64,000 bases of DNA from Rhizobium sp. CCGE 510 (GCF_000292525.1 NZ_AEYF01000044.1:744001-808000); one strand, 5' to 3'. Counted from the first letter of the stretch, positions 8,737 to 17,495 are shown. Made by a program: numbers and translations. The notes: a model not told the origin generated them from the sequence alone.

Positions 8737-9669
8737 ATGTCCAAACCACGCAAACCCAAGGGCCGGCCGATTTCCGGCTGGCTGATCCTCGACAAGCCGG
8801 TGGATTTCGGCTCGACGGAAGCCGTTTCCAAGATCAAGTGGCTCTACAAGGCGCAGAAGGCCGGTCATGCCGGCACGCTCGATCCGCTCGCCTCCGGCAT
8901 GCTGCCGATCGCGCTCGGCGATGCGACCAAGACCGTTCCCTATGTGATGGACGGCCGCAAGATCTATGAATTTACGGTCAGTTGGGGCGAGGAACGGGCA
9001 ACGGACGATCTCGAGGGCGAAGTGACCAAAAGCTCGGACACGCGCCCGAGCGAACAGCAGATCCGCGATATCCTGCCCAGCTATATCGGCACCATCAGCC
9101 AGGTGCCGCCGCAGTTTTCGGCGATCAAGATATCGGGTGAACGCGCCTATGATCTGGCGCGCGAAGGCGAAGTTGTCGAAATTCCCTCGCGCGAAGTCGA
9201 TATCTTCCGGCTGACATTGCTCGCCTGCCCGGATGCCAATACCGCGCATTTCGAAGTCGAATGCGGCAAGGGTACCTATGTCAGGGCGCTTGCCCGCGAT
9301 TTTGGCCGGGAGCTCGGCTGCTACGGCCACGTGTCCGGGCTGCGGCGCAGCTTTGTCGCGCCCTTCGCCGAAGAGGCCATGGTGCCGCTCGCAGACCTTG
9401 TGGCGCTGGAGGCGATCGAAGATATGGACGAGCGGCTTGCGGCCCTCGACGCGCTGCTGATCAACACCTGCGAGGCACTTTCCGCCCTTCCCCATCTCGT
9501 CATCAACGACGACCAGGCGCATCGGCTGAAGATGGGCAACCCGATCCTCGTGCGCGGCCGTGATGCGCCGGTTGCCGAAAGCGAGGCCTATGCGACGGCC
9601 CGCGGCCGGCTGATTGCGATCGGCGAGATCGGCGAGGGCGAGTTTCGCCCGAAGCGCGTTTTCGGCTGA
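8737..9669 (+). CDS. truB: tRNA pseudouridine(55) synthase TruB
   Basis: TruB makes pseudouridine 55 in the T-loop of tRNAs. The 310-residue protein begins SKPRKPKGRPISGWLILDKP. The catalytic Asp lies in AGHAGTLDPLASGMLP, and other family motifs include the QVPPQFSAIKI segment, the KGTYVRALARDFG motif and a C-terminal PUA-like region. The frame stays open upstream into rbfA, but the ATG at 8737, just after the rbfA stop, gives the family's normal N-terminus; an ATG at 8710 overlapping rbfA is an alternative. Confidence 0.96.
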   Translation: MSKPRKPKGRPISGWLILDKPVDFGSTEAVSKIKWLYKAQKAGHAGTLDPLASGMLPIALGDATKTVPYVMDGRKIYEFTVSWGEERATDDLEGEVTKSSDTRPSEQQIRDILPSYIGTISQVPPQFSAIKISGERAYDLAREGEVVEIPSREVDIFRLTLLACPDANTAHFEVECGKGTYVRALARDFGRELGCYGHVSGLRRSFVAPFAEEAMVPLADLVALEAIEDMDERLAALDALLINTCEALSALPHLVINDDQAHRLKMGNPILVRGRDAPVAESEAYATARGRLIAIGEIGEGEFRPKRVFG

Positions 9670-9751
9670 GCTGTTTGTTCGTGACGGCGATTGCCAGTCG
9701 ATAGCGATGCAATATCTTCCTTTCGGGTCATTGTGGCCCGAGGGGAAAATC

Positions 9752-10603
9752 ATGCGCGCACTCACTGTTGGAATACTGACGTTCTTTTCGATGTTCCTGA
9801 CCGTTGCCGGCGCTCAATCCGCCGAGCGCTGGGCCGAGCTCCCGGCCTTCCCTTCGATGCCCGTGCCGAAGACAAGCGGCATGGCCGATGTGAACGACAT
9901 CAAGATGTACTACGCCGAATATGGTGAGGGCGACCCGATCCTCTTCATCCATGGCGGTCTTGGAAATGCCGAGGTCTGGGGTCATCAGATCGCCGATTTC
10001 GCCAGGGATCACCTGGTCATCGTTGCTGACAGCCGCGGGCATGGGCGCTCGACGCGCAGCCAGCAGCCTTTCGGCTACGATCTGATGACCTCAGACTATG
10101 TCGCGCTTCTCGACCATCTGAAGATCGGCAAGGTTACGCTTGTGGGATGGTCCGACGGTGGCATCATCGGCATCGACATGGCGATGAACCATCCGGAAAA
10201 GCTGACGCGCGTGATCGCCCAGGCGGCCAACGTCACCACCGACGGCGTAAAGCCAGATGTGATGAGCAACAAGACCTTCAACGACTACATCAACGTCGCC
10301 GGCGACTATTACCGGAAGCTGTCGCCGACACCGAACGAGTACGACGCCTTCGTCTCTCAGATCTCCGAGATGTGGGCGACACAGCCGAACTGGACGGCAG
10401 CCGACCTTGGAAGGATCACAGTGCCTGTGACGCTTGCCATCGGCGACCATGACGAGGCGGTGAAGCTCGACCATACCGAGATGATGGCAAAAGACATTCC
10501 GGGCGCAAGGCTCGTGATCCTGAAAAACGCCAGCCATTTCGCCATGCTGCAGGATCCCGAAGGTTACGATGCAATGATCCGGGAGGCCATGGCGGGCCGC
10601 TGA
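9752..10603 (+). CDS. Exported alpha/beta hydrolase
   Basis: A 283-residue alpha/beta-fold hydrolase with an N-terminal signal peptide (MRALTVGILTFFSMFLTVAG, cleavage likely near AQSAE). It shows the oxyanion HGGLGNAEVW, the DSRGHGRS turn, a nucleophile elbow read as GWSDGG (Asp in place of the usual Ser), GDHDEAV carrying an acidic residue, and NASHF with the histidine. An aspartate at the nucleophile position resembles haloalkane dehalogenase or epoxide hydrolase chemistry, although GWSDGG has a Ser next to it and GxSxG alignment is ambiguous. Substrate unknown. It is probably a separate unit between truB and rpsO. Confidence 0.85.
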   Translation: MRALTVGILTFFSMFLTVAGAQSAERWAELPAFPSMPVPKTSGMADVNDIKMYYAEYGEGDPILFIHGGLGNAEVWGHQIADFARDHLVIVADSRGHGRSTRSQQPFGYDLMTSDYVALLDHLKIGKVTLVGWSDGGIIGIDMAMNHPEKLTRVIAQAANVTTDGVKPDVMSNKTFNDYINVAGDYYRKLSPTPNEYDAFVSQISEMWATQPNWTAADLGRITVPVTLAIGDHDEAVKLDHTEMMAKDIPGARLVILKNASHFAMLQDPEGYDAMIREAMAGR

Positions 10604-10756
10604 AAACCGCTGCGGGAGCTCCCCTCTTTCCATCGCTGCTTATTTGGTTTATAGGCAGCGCCAGCGTCAGGTTCGCCTGTTCGCATTCACGGCCAAAGCT
10701 GGACGACATCCCGGCTTTTGGCGACCTTTATCTCCTCTCTTAGAAAGGATCACCCG

Positions 10757-11026
10757 ATGTCGATCACTGCTGAGCGCAAGTCTGCGCTGATCAAGGAATA
10801 CGCAACCGTCGAAGGCGATACCGGTTCTCCGGAAGTCCAGGTCGCGATCCTGACCGAACGCATCAACAACCTGACCGGACACTTCAAGGACCACAAGAAG
10901 GATAACCATTCCCGCCGTGGCCTGTTGACGATGGTTTCGAGCCGCCGCTCGCTTCTTGATTATCTCAAGAAGAAGGATGAAGGCCGTTATTCCAAGCTGA
11001 TTTCCAGCCTGGGTATCCGCCGCTAA
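10757..11026 (+). CDS. rpsO: 30S ribosomal protein S15
   Basis: An 89-residue S15, a primary 16S rRNA-binding protein. MSITAERKSALIKEYA, the TGSPEVQVAILTERI helix and the HFKDHKKDNHSRRGLL loop are family signatures. The start follows AGAAAGGA. A frame opens 39 bases further upstream but the ATG at 10757 gives the standard protein. pnp lies downstream, the conserved rpsO-pnp order. Confidence 0.98.
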   Translation: MSITAERKSALIKEYATVEGDTGSPEVQVAILTERINNLTGHFKDHKKDNHSRRGLLTMVSSRRSLLDYLKKKDEGRYSKLISSLGIRR

Positions 11027-11032
11027 GATTGT

Positions 11033-11061
11033 CCGGCGGGCGCTTTCCAAGTGCCCGCCGG
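11033..11061 (+). terminator. GC-rich hairpin after rpsO
   Basis: CCGGCGGGC (11033-11041) pairs perfectly with GCCCGCCGG (11053-11061) around an 11-base loop, starting 6 bases after the rpsO stop. The trailing bases are only weakly T-rich, so it can be a partial terminator or a 3' stabilising or processing hairpin in a joint rpsO-pnp transcript. Confidence 0.6.
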
Positions 11062-11381
11062 ATCTGTTTCGGGACATGGTTCCCGATGAAATGTTCCAGC
11101 CGCGCCCTATCTCCGAGCGGTGGAAAAGACCGGCGGACCCGGATGGGCCGGTTCTGCCAAACCAACCGTTGACCTGTCATGGGGCAGGATTGCCGGATGC
11201 TTTCGGCCAAGGCTTCTTGAGGCTTTGGCCTGGTTTTCCCACGGACCTCGGATTGCCGAGGAAACCGAGGACGAAAAGCCTCCCGTTGTCTTGCCCGTGA
11301 TACGTCACATTGCTTGCGGTCGACTGTGCGCTGCGCCTTGATATCGGCGATGGCGCGTGCTCCCGCATTGAAGGACAAGAC
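11062..11381 (+). promoter_or_regulatory. pnp leader with a nested stem-loop
   Basis: This gene-free stretch precedes pnp. It can fold into three nested helices: AGGCTTT (11220-11226) with AAAGCCT (11275-11281), GGTTT (11232-11236) with AAACC (11262-11266), and CCTCGG (11246-11251) with CCGAGG (11256-11261). In E. coli the pnp leader has a hairpin cut by RNase III through which PNPase represses itself; the position here suggests the same role but this is inference. No gene is seen in this stretch. Confidence 0.4.
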
Positions 11382-13520
11382 ATGTTTAATACACACACAG
11401 TCGAAATCGAGTGGGCCGGCCGCCCGCTGAAGCTCGAAACCGGCAAGATCGCCCGTCAGGCCGACGGTGCGGTTCTCGCCACCTACGGCGAAACAGTCGT
11501 TCTCGCCACCGTCGTTTCGGCCAAGTCGCCGAAGCCCGGCCAGGACTTCTTTCCGCTCACCGTCAACTACCAGGAAAAGACCTACGCAGCCGGCAAGATC
11601 CCCGGCGGCTATTTCAAGCGCGAGGGACGTCCGAGCGAAAAGGAAACCTTGGTTTCCCGCCTGATCGACCGCCCGATCCGCCCGCTGTTCCCGGAAGGCT
11701 ACAAGAACGACACGCAGGTCGTCGTCACCGTCGTTCAGCACGACCTTGAAAACGATCCCGACGTATTGTCGATGGTTGCTGCGTCTGCAGCGCTCACGCT
11801 CTCAGGCATTCCCTTCATGGGTCCGGTCGGCGGCGCGCGCGTCGGCTACATCAACGGCGAATACGTTCTTAACCCGCATCTCGACGAGATGGACGAGTCG
11901 AGCCTCGACCTCGTCGTCGCCGGCACCTACGACGCCGTGCTGATGGTTGAATCCGAAGCAAAGGAACTCAACGAAGAGGTCATGCTCGGTGCCGTCATGT
12001 TCGGCCACAAGGGCTTCCAGCCGGTTCTCGACGCGATCATCAAGCTCGCCGAAGTGGCCGCCAAGGAACCCCGCGACTTCCAGCCGGAAGACCACTCCGA
12101 ACTCGAAGCCGAAATGCTGAAGCATTTCGAAGCCGAACTGCGCGAAGGCTACAAGATCACCCAGAAGGCTGATCGCTACGCTGCCGTCGACGCCGTCAAG
12201 GCGAAGGTCAAGGCTCACTTCTTCCCGGAAGGCGTCGAGCCGAAGTACAGCGCCGAAGTCATCGGCGCGGTCTTCAAGCATCTGCAGGCGAAAATCGTCC
12301 GCTGGAACATCCTCGACACCAAGAGCCGCATCGACGGCCGCGATCTGTCGACCGTTCGCCCGATCGTTTCGGAAGTCGGCCTGCTGCCGCGCACCCATGG
12401 TTCGGCACTGTTCACCCGCGGTGAGACGCAGGCGATCGTCGTTGCCACGCTCGGCACCGGCGAAGACGAGCAGTATGTCGACAGCCTGACGGGCATGTAC
12501 AAGGAACGTTTCCTGCTCCATTACAACTTCCCTCCCTACTCGGTTGGCGAGACCGGCCGCATGGGCTCCCCGGGTCGCCGCGAAATCGGCCACGGCAAGC
12601 TCGCATGGCGCGCGATCCGTCCGATGCTGCCGACGCCCGAGCAGTTCCCCTACACGCTGCGCGTCGTCTCCGAGATCACCGAGTCGAATGGCTCGTCCTC
12701 GATGGCCACCGTTTGCGGCACCTCGCTCGCTCTGATGGACGCCGGCGTTCCGCTGGCAAAGCCGGTTGCCGGTATCGCCATGGGTCTGATCCTGGAAGGC
12801 GATCGCTTCGCCGTGCTCTCCGACATTCTCGGTGACGAAGACCACCTCGGCGACATGGACTTCAAGGTTGCAGGGACCGCCGACGGCATTACCTCGCTGC
12901 AGATGGACATCAAGATCGCCGGCATCACCGAAGAGATCATGAAGGTTGCCCTTGGCCAAGCTCAGGGCGGTCGCACCCACATCCTCGGCGAAATGTCCAA
13001 GGCCATCACCGAAAGCCGCGGCCAGCTCGGCGAGTTCGCTCCGCGCATCGAAGTCATGAACATCCCGGTCGACAAGATCCGTGAAGTCATCGGCTCCGGC
13101 GGCAAGGTCATTCGCGAAATCGTCGAAAAGACCGGCGCGAAGATCAACATCGAGGACGACGGCACCGTCAAGATCGCCTCCTCCTCCGGCAAGGAGATCG
13201 AAGCGGCCCGCAAGTGGATCCACTCGATCGTTGCCGAGCCCGAGATCGGCCAGGTCTACGAAGGTACGGTCGTCAAGACCGCCGACTTCGGCGCCTTCGT
13301 CAATTTCTTCGGCGCCCGCGACGGCCTCGTCCACATCTCGCAGCTTGCTTCCGAGCGTGTTGCGAAGACGCAGGACGTTGTCAAGGAAGGCGACAAGGTC
13401 TGGGTCAAGCTGCTCGGCTTCGACGAACGCGGCAAGGTTCGCCTGTCGATGAAGGTTGTCGACCAGGCCACCGGCCAGGAAATCCCGAACGAAAAGAAGA
13501 AGGAAGAAGCGGCCGAATAA
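11382..13520 (+). CDS. pnp: Polyribonucleotide nucleotidyltransferase (PNPase)
   Basis: A 712-residue 3'-5' phosphorolytic exoribonuclease of the RNA degradosome. It has two RNase PH-like halves (about 1-210 and 310-540), with KIPGGYFKREGRPSEKE and RPIRPLFPEGY in the first and FPPYSVGETGRMGSPGRREI and SSMATVCG in the second. A KH domain (IPVDKIREVIGSGGKVIREI) and a C-terminal S1 domain (GQVYEGTVVKTADFGAFVNF) follow. Length matches the family. I chose the ATG at 11382, which gives the standard start MFNTHTVEIEWAGRPLKLET; the upstream open frame is the leader. It ends at an intrinsic terminator. Confidence 0.98.
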   Translation: MFNTHTVEIEWAGRPLKLETGKIARQADGAVLATYGETVVLATVVSAKSPKPGQDFFPLTVNYQEKTYAAGKIPGGYFKREGRPSEKETLVSRLIDRPIRPLFPEGYKNDTQVVVTVVQHDLENDPDVLSMVAASAALTLSGIPFMGPVGGARVGYINGEYVLNPHLDEMDESSLDLVVAGTYDAVLMVESEAKELNEEVMLGAVMFGHKGFQPVLDAIIKLAEVAAKEPRDFQPEDHSELEAEMLKHFEAELREGYKITQKADRYAAVDAVKAKVKAHFFPEGVEPKYSAEVIGAVFKHLQAKIVRWNILDTKSRIDGRDLSTVRPIVSEVGLLPRTHGSALFTRGETQAIVVATLGTGEDEQYVDSLTGMYKERFLLHYNFPPYSVGETGRMGSPGRREIGHGKLAWRAIRPMLPTPEQFPYTLRVVSEITESNGSSSMATVCGTSLALMDAGVPLAKPVAGIAMGLILEGDRFAVLSDILGDEDHLGDMDFKVAGTADGITSLQMDIKIAGITEEIMKVALGQAQGGRTHILGEMSKAITESRGQLGEFAPRIEVMNIPVDKIREVIGSGGKVIREIVEKTGAKINIEDDGTVKIASSSGKEIEAARKWIHSIVAEPEIGQVYEGTVVKTADFGAFVNFFGARDGLVHISQLASERVAKTQDVVKEGDKVWVKLLGFDERGKVRLSMKVVDQATGQEIPNEKKKEEAAE

Positions 13521-13544
13521 GCCGCGCCTTCCAGATTTAATTCC

Positions 13545-13572
13545 GGGCGCGGGAATCTTCCGCGCCCTTTTT
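13545..13572 (+). terminator. Intrinsic terminator of pnp
   Basis: GGGCGCGG (13545-13552) pairs with CCGCGCCC (13560-13567), followed directly by TTTTT. This is a clear rho-independent terminator 25 bases after the pnp stop. Confidence 0.85.
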
Positions 13573-13634
13573 GTATCCTATAATCTGGCGCAATCTTTCC
13601 GATCGCCCGCCACACTTTAGGTTTCTGGTTTTGC

Positions 13635-13683
13635 GCATGTCGTGGCCGCAAAATCGCTCAACACTTTTGCGCGACATGCTTTA
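13635..13683 (-). repeat. Rhizobial palindromic intergenic repeat, copy 1
   Basis: Arms GCATGTCG (13635-13642) and CGACATGC (13672-13679) flank a core that reads AAAAGTG then GCGATTTT on the minus strand. The same core with different arms recurs at 30829-30880, 39338-39387 and 53278-53327. It sits directly upstream of the methyltransferase gene. Confidence 0.7.
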
Positions 13684-13697
13684 ACGAGACGAGACCC

Positions 13698-14714
13698 ATG
13701 AGCCGCGAGACCCTGAAGACACTGTTCCATCCCTTTGCCAGCGGCACAGTCGCAGCGCCCGGCGAGGGCGAGCGCGTGCTCTTCCTCGGCGCCGAGGCCG
13801 GCTTTGCGCTGCCGGAAGGCTTTGCCGCCTCGCTCAGCGCCGTTCAGGGCTTCCGGCCGCTCTATCGACAGTTGCTGGCGCAGCGGATCGACGCAAAGCC
13901 CGACATCGACGGCGAGGACTATGATGCCGCGCTGGTGCTCTGCACAAAGCACAAAGGCGAGAACGAGGCCAATCTCGCCGCGGCAATCGCCCGCACGCGG
14001 GTCGGCGGCCTGATCGTCGTTGCCGGCGCCAAGGAAGACGGCATCCAGCCGCTGCGCAAGCGCCTCGAAGGTTTCAACCTCGCAATCGACCATATGCCGA
14101 AATATCACGGTGTCGCCTTCTGGTTCGGCCGCCCTGCGGATGCCGGCGACATCGTCTCCAAGCTGGTAAAAGCGCCGGTGCGCGTCGACGGCCGATTCCA
14201 TGCCACCGCCGGCATGTTCTCGCATGACCGGATCGATGCCGGATCGGAATTGCTCGCCTCGCGCCTGCCGCAGGATTTTACCGGCGACGTCGCGGATTTC
14301 GGCGCCGGATGGGGTTATCTCTCCGCTGAGATGGCGCAGAAGTCGCGTGGACTGACCCGCCTCGACCTCTACGAGGCCGATCACGCGGCTCTGGAGGCCG
14401 CGAGGGATAATCTGGCAGAGAACTGCCCGAAGGCGCCTGCACGCTTCTTCTGGCATGACCTGGCGGGCGAGCCGGTCAAGGACAAGTACGATCTCGTCAT
14501 CATGAACCCGCCCTTCCACGAAGGGCATGCCGCCGATCCGGCGCTCGGCCAGGCAATGATCAAGACAGCCGCATCCGCGCTTCGCGGCGGCGGCCGTCTG
14601 CTGCTGGTGGCCAATCGTGGCCTGCCTTACGAGCCGGTTCTGGCGGCGAATTTCAAGGAAAGCGGCGAAACCTGCCGTAACGCCCGCTTCAAGGTTCTGT
14701 GGGCGAAGAAATAA
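13698..14714 (+). CDS. RsmC-like 16S rRNA (guanine-N2) methyltransferase
   Basis: A 338-residue class I SAM-dependent methyltransferase with the two-domain layout of RsmC/RlmG. The N-terminal ~170 residues are a degenerate methyltransferase-like domain, and the C-terminal half has the SAM-binding motif DVADFGAGWGYLSAEM, an acidic residue in LDLYEADHAALEAARDNL, and the catalytic NPPFHEG (N-P-P-F) for N-methylation. GGGRLLLVANRGLPYE is the usual late strand. RsmC modifies G1207 of 16S rRNA; that exact target is family knowledge and not proven here. The gene is convergent with hicB. Confidence 0.85.
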   Translation: MSRETLKTLFHPFASGTVAAPGEGERVLFLGAEAGFALPEGFAASLSAVQGFRPLYRQLLAQRIDAKPDIDGEDYDAALVLCTKHKGENEANLAAAIARTRVGGLIVVAGAKEDGIQPLRKRLEGFNLAIDHMPKYHGVAFWFGRPADAGDIVSKLVKAPVRVDGRFHATAGMFSHDRIDAGSELLASRLPQDFTGDVADFGAGWGYLSAEMAQKSRGLTRLDLYEADHAALEAARDNLAENCPKAPARFFWHDLAGEPVKDKYDLVIMNPPFHEGHAADPALGQAMIKTAASALRGGGRLLLVANRGLPYEPVLAANFKESGETCRNARFKVLWAKK

Positions 14715-14717
14715 GCA

Positions 14718-15113
14718 TTATGCAGCCTCGATATCCTTGCGGGCCGCACTCGCAAGGAAAGCCGAACGGGTCAAGCCGCGCTCTTTCGCAGCCTTGTCAA
14801 TTGCCTCCAACATGCCTTTGTCGAAGGTTACATTGGCTCGAACGGTGCGCGTGGTATCCTCGATAAAAGGAACGCGCGTCAGAAAAGCACCCTCGGCCAG
14901 CTGCGTGCGGATATCCTGCCGGGAACTGATCTCGTCGTATGAGGAGGGCATCGGCAGGATTTCGTCTTCCGCCCAAAGGCGAAGTGCTTCTATGGCGCAA
15001 GCGGTGAGGTCTTCTTCCTCATCGGCAGCGGAGAATACCGCCGGCAGATCTGGAAAGCTGATACCAAAAGCGCTGTCTCTGTCCTTATGCACGAGGGCAA
15101 TGAAATATCTCAT
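14718..15113 (-). CDS. hicB: HicB-family antitoxin
   Basis: A 131-residue antitoxin. The N-terminal half is the HicB RNase-H-like fold (MRYFIALVHKD, FGISFPDLPAVFSAADEEED). The C-terminal half carries a ribbon-helix-helix DNA-binding segment (TVRANVTFDKGMLEAIDKAA, then RSAFLASAARKDI). It should bind HicA and repress the hicAB promoter. The start overlaps the hicA stop by four bases (ATGA), so the toxin gene comes first, the common order. It is a complete module with no sign of decay. Confidence 0.88.
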   Translation of the reverse strand: MRYFIALVHKDRDSAFGISFPDLPAVFSAADEEEDLTACAIEALRLWAEDEILPMPSSYDEISSRQDIRTQLAEGAFLTRVPFIEDTTRTVRANVTFDKGMLEAIDKAAKERGLTRSAFLASAARKDIEAA

Positions 15114-15319
15114 GATTTGTCACTCACACTCCACCCGGCCTGCTTTGCAATAGCAAGCGCGGTGCCGGTCGGCAGATCCTTTTTCGGGTGCGGCACGATG
15201 ATGGTCTGATCGCCTCTTCGAAGCTTGTGATGCGAGCCTTTAATCGAAACGACTTCGAAGCCTTCCCGCTTCAACCTGGCGATGATCTTCTGACTGTTTC
15301 GCTCCACGGACCGCCCCAT
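15110..15319 (-). CDS. hicA: HicA-family mRNA interferase toxin
   Basis: A 69-residue double-stranded-RNA-binding-like toxin that cleaves mRNA. The key segment is SIKGSHHKLRRGD with the catalytic histidine at about residue 30 or 31, followed by TIIVPHPKKDLPTGT. The ATG is preceded by AAAAAGGATT, a good ribosome site. Both genes are intact, so this is a plausibly active type II toxin-antitoxin pair sitting between two core gene blocks (rsmC-like and fabI). Confidence 0.87.
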   Translation of the reverse strand: MGRSVERNSQKIIARLKREGFEVVSIKGSHHKLRRGDQTIIVPHPKKDLPTGTALAIAKQAGWSVSDKS

Positions 15320-15357
15320 AATCCTTTTTCCAATATAACTCTCCCGGACAAAACAGC

Positions 15358-15389
15358 AAGGCCATGCGCATTATGATGCGCATGGCCTT
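15358..15389 (-). terminator. Terminator of the fabA-fabB-fabI operon
   Basis: AAGGCCATGCGCA (15358-15370) pairs perfectly over 13 bases with TGCGCATGGCCTT (15377-15389) around a six-base loop. It lies 20 bases after the fabI stop on the minus strand and is followed by GCTGTTTTG. It could also insulate the hicA promoter. Confidence 0.7.
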
Positions 15390-15409
15390 GGAACTTCGGA
15401 ATAGGGCTC

Positions 15410-16216
15410 TTATTCGACGTCGGCTCCGCGCAACATGTCCAGCGTCGGCATGGAGGTGACGTTAAAACCGGCGTCGACGAAATGGATTTCACCGGTGACG
15501 CCGGCGGAAAGGTCGGAAAGCAGGTAGAGAGCCGAACCGCCGACCTGATCGATGGTCACGGCCTTGCGCAGCGGTGCATTGCGCTGGTTCCAGGAAAGGA
15601 TGGCGCGCGCATCGGAGATGCCGGCGCCGGCCAGCGTGCGGATCGGGCCGGCCGATATGGCGTTGACGCGGATGCCGCGCGGACCGTAATCGGCGGCGAG
15701 ATAACGCACCGAAGCCTCGAGCGCTGCCTTGGCGACGCCCATGACGTTGTAATTCGGGATGACGCGGGTCGAACCGTTATAGGTCAGCGTCAGCATCGCA
15801 CCGCCATCCTCCATCAACGGAGCGCAGCGCTTGGCGATCTCGGTGAAGGAGAAACAGGAAATGACCATGGTGCGGCTGAAATTCTCACGCGTCGTATCGG
15901 CGTAGAGACCCTTCAGCTCGTTCTTGTCGGAAAAACCGATGGCGTGGACGATGAAATCGAGCTTGCCCCAGCGCTCGCTGATCGCGTCGACCACGGTATC
16001 GACCGAGGCGACGTCTTCGACATCGCAGGGCAGAACGAAATCCGAGCCGACCTCGGCAGCGAGCGGCTTGACGCGCTTGCCCAGCGCATCGCCCTGATAG
16101 GTAAAGGCGAGTTCCGCACCCTGTGCGGCGAGAGCTTTTGAAATCCCCCAGGCGATCGAATGGTTGTTTGCGACGCCCATGATGAGGCCGCGCTTACCCT
16201 GCATGATTCCCGACAT
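15410..16216 (-). CDS. fabI: Enoyl-[acyl-carrier-protein] reductase (NADH), FabI
   Basis: FabI reduces trans-2-enoyl-ACP in the last step of fatty acid elongation. The 268-residue SDR-like protein has MQGKRGLIMGVANNHSIAWG at the nucleotide site and YNVMGVAKAALEASVRYLA carrying the FabI Tyr-x6-Lys. The GISDARAILSWN loop and the end AGFNVTSMPTLDM are also standard. I chose the ATG at 16216, although the frame stays open upstream into fabB. Gene order fabA-fabB-fabI matches Sinorhizobium and suggests the enzyme serves the unsaturated fatty acid branch; a second fabI may exist elsewhere in such genomes. Confidence 0.95.
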   Translation of the reverse strand: MSGIMQGKRGLIMGVANNHSIAWGISKALAAQGAELAFTYQGDALGKRVKPLAAEVGSDFVLPCDVEDVASVDTVVDAISERWGKLDFIVHAIGFSDKNELKGLYADTTRENFSRTMVISCFSFTEIAKRCAPLMEDGGAMLTLTYNGSTRVIPNYNVMGVAKAALEASVRYLAADYGPRGIRVNAISAGPIRTLAGAGISDARAILSWNQRNAPLRKAVTIDQVGGSALYLLSDLSAGVTGEIHFVDAGFNVTSMPTLDMLRGADVE

Positions 16217-16220
16217 GTGG

Positions 16221-17453
16221 TTATCCGTTATAGCGCTGGAAGACCAGCGTGGCGTTGGTGCCGCCGAAGCCGAAGGAGTTGGAGAGGGCGATGTCGACCT
16301 TTGCATCGTCGATACGCTTGCGCACGATTGGCACGCCTTCGAATTCCGGATCGAGCTCGGAGATATGAGCGCTTTCGCCGATGAAGCCATGCTGCATCAT
16401 CAGCAGGGAATAGATCGATTCCTGCACGCCGGCTGCACCCAGCGAATGGCCGGTCAGTGACTTGGTCGACTGAATATGCGGGATCTTGGCGCCGAATACC
16501 TCGCGGATGGCGCCAATTTCCTTGCTGTCGCCGACCGGCGTCGAGGTACCGTGGGTGTTGACATAGTCGACATCGCCTTTGACGGTGGCGAGCGCCTGGC
16601 GCATGCAGCGGATGGCGCCCTCGCCCGAAGGGGCGACCATATCGTAGCCGTCCGAGGTTGCGCCGTAGCCGACGATTTCGGCGTAGATCTTGGCGCCGCG
16701 GGCCTTGGCGTGCTCCAGCTCCTCGAGCACCAGCACGCCGGCGCCGCCAGCGATGACGAAACCGTCGCGGTTGACGTCATAGGCGCGCGAGGCCGTATCG
16801 GGGGTATCGTTGTACTTGGAGGACATGGCGCCCATGGCATCGAAGAGATTGGACATCGTCCAGTCGAGATCTTCGTGGCCGCCGGCGAACATCACGTCCT
16901 GCTTGCCCCATTGGATCATCTCGGCGGCGTTGCCGATGCAGTGCGCCGATGTCGAGCAGGCCGACGAAATCGAATAATTGACGCCGTGGATTTTGAACCA
17001 GGTGGCGAGCGTGGCCGATGCGGTCGAGGACATCGCCTTCGGCACGGCGAAGGGGCCGATGCGCTTCGGGCTGTTGTTCTTCACGGTGATCTCCGCCGCC
17101 TCGATCAGGGTGCGGGTAGACGGACCGCCTGAGCCCATGATGATGCCGGTGCGCTCATTCTGAGCGTAGTCCTTCTCTTCGAGCCCGGAATCGGCCAGTG
17201 CCTGCTTCATGGCGACATGGTTCCAGGCGCCGCCCTGCGACAGGAAGCGCATGGCGCGGCGATCGACCAGTTCCGCCAGCTCCGCCGAACCGAGCTTGGG
17301 GCTGCCCCAGACCTGGCACTTGAAACCGTGTTCTGCGAAGTCGCTGGAGAAGGAAATACCCGACTTTGCCTGCCGCAAGGATTCGGTGACTTCGGCGGCG
17401 TCGTTTCCGATCGAGGACACGACACCCAGACCCGTGACAACTACCCGTCTCAT
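16221..17453 (-). CDS. fabB: 3-oxoacyl-[acyl-carrier-protein] synthase I, FabB
   Basis: A 410-residue beta-ketoacyl-ACP synthase for condensation, including the cis-unsaturated intermediates made by FabA. The Cys-His-His triad is seen as SSACSTSAHC (nucleophile Cys), NTHGTSTPVGD and KSLTGHSLGAAG. The N-terminus MRRVVVTGLGVVSSIGNDA is typical. The close fabA partner makes FabB, not FabF, the best call. It is separated from fabA by 42 bases and runs into fabI with a four-base gap, so the three genes form one operon. Confidence 0.94.
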   Translation of the reverse strand: MRRVVVTGLGVVSSIGNDAAEVTESLRQAKSGISFSSDFAEHGFKCQVWGSPKLGSAELAELVDRRAMRFLSQGGAWNHVAMKQALADSGLEEKDYAQNERTGIIMGSGGPSTRTLIEAAEITVKNNSPKRIGPFAVPKAMSSTASATLATWFKIHGVNYSISSACSTSAHCIGNAAEMIQWGKQDVMFAGGHEDLDWTMSNLFDAMGAMSSKYNDTPDTASRAYDVNRDGFVIAGGAGVLVLEELEHAKARGAKIYAEIVGYGATSDGYDMVAPSGEGAIRCMRQALATVKGDVDYVNTHGTSTPVGDSKEIGAIREVFGAKIPHIQSTKSLTGHSLGAAGVQESIYSLLMMQHGFIGESAHISELDPEFEGVPIVRKRIDDAKVDIALSNSFGFGGTNATLVFQRYNG

Positions 17454-17495
17454 CTGATCAAACCTTTTTGTTTCGTGAGCCGCTTGAGGTGCGGT

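Noticed and set aside
16476..17132. A 218-residue plus-strand frame over fabB
   Set aside because: Antisense shadow without family similarity.
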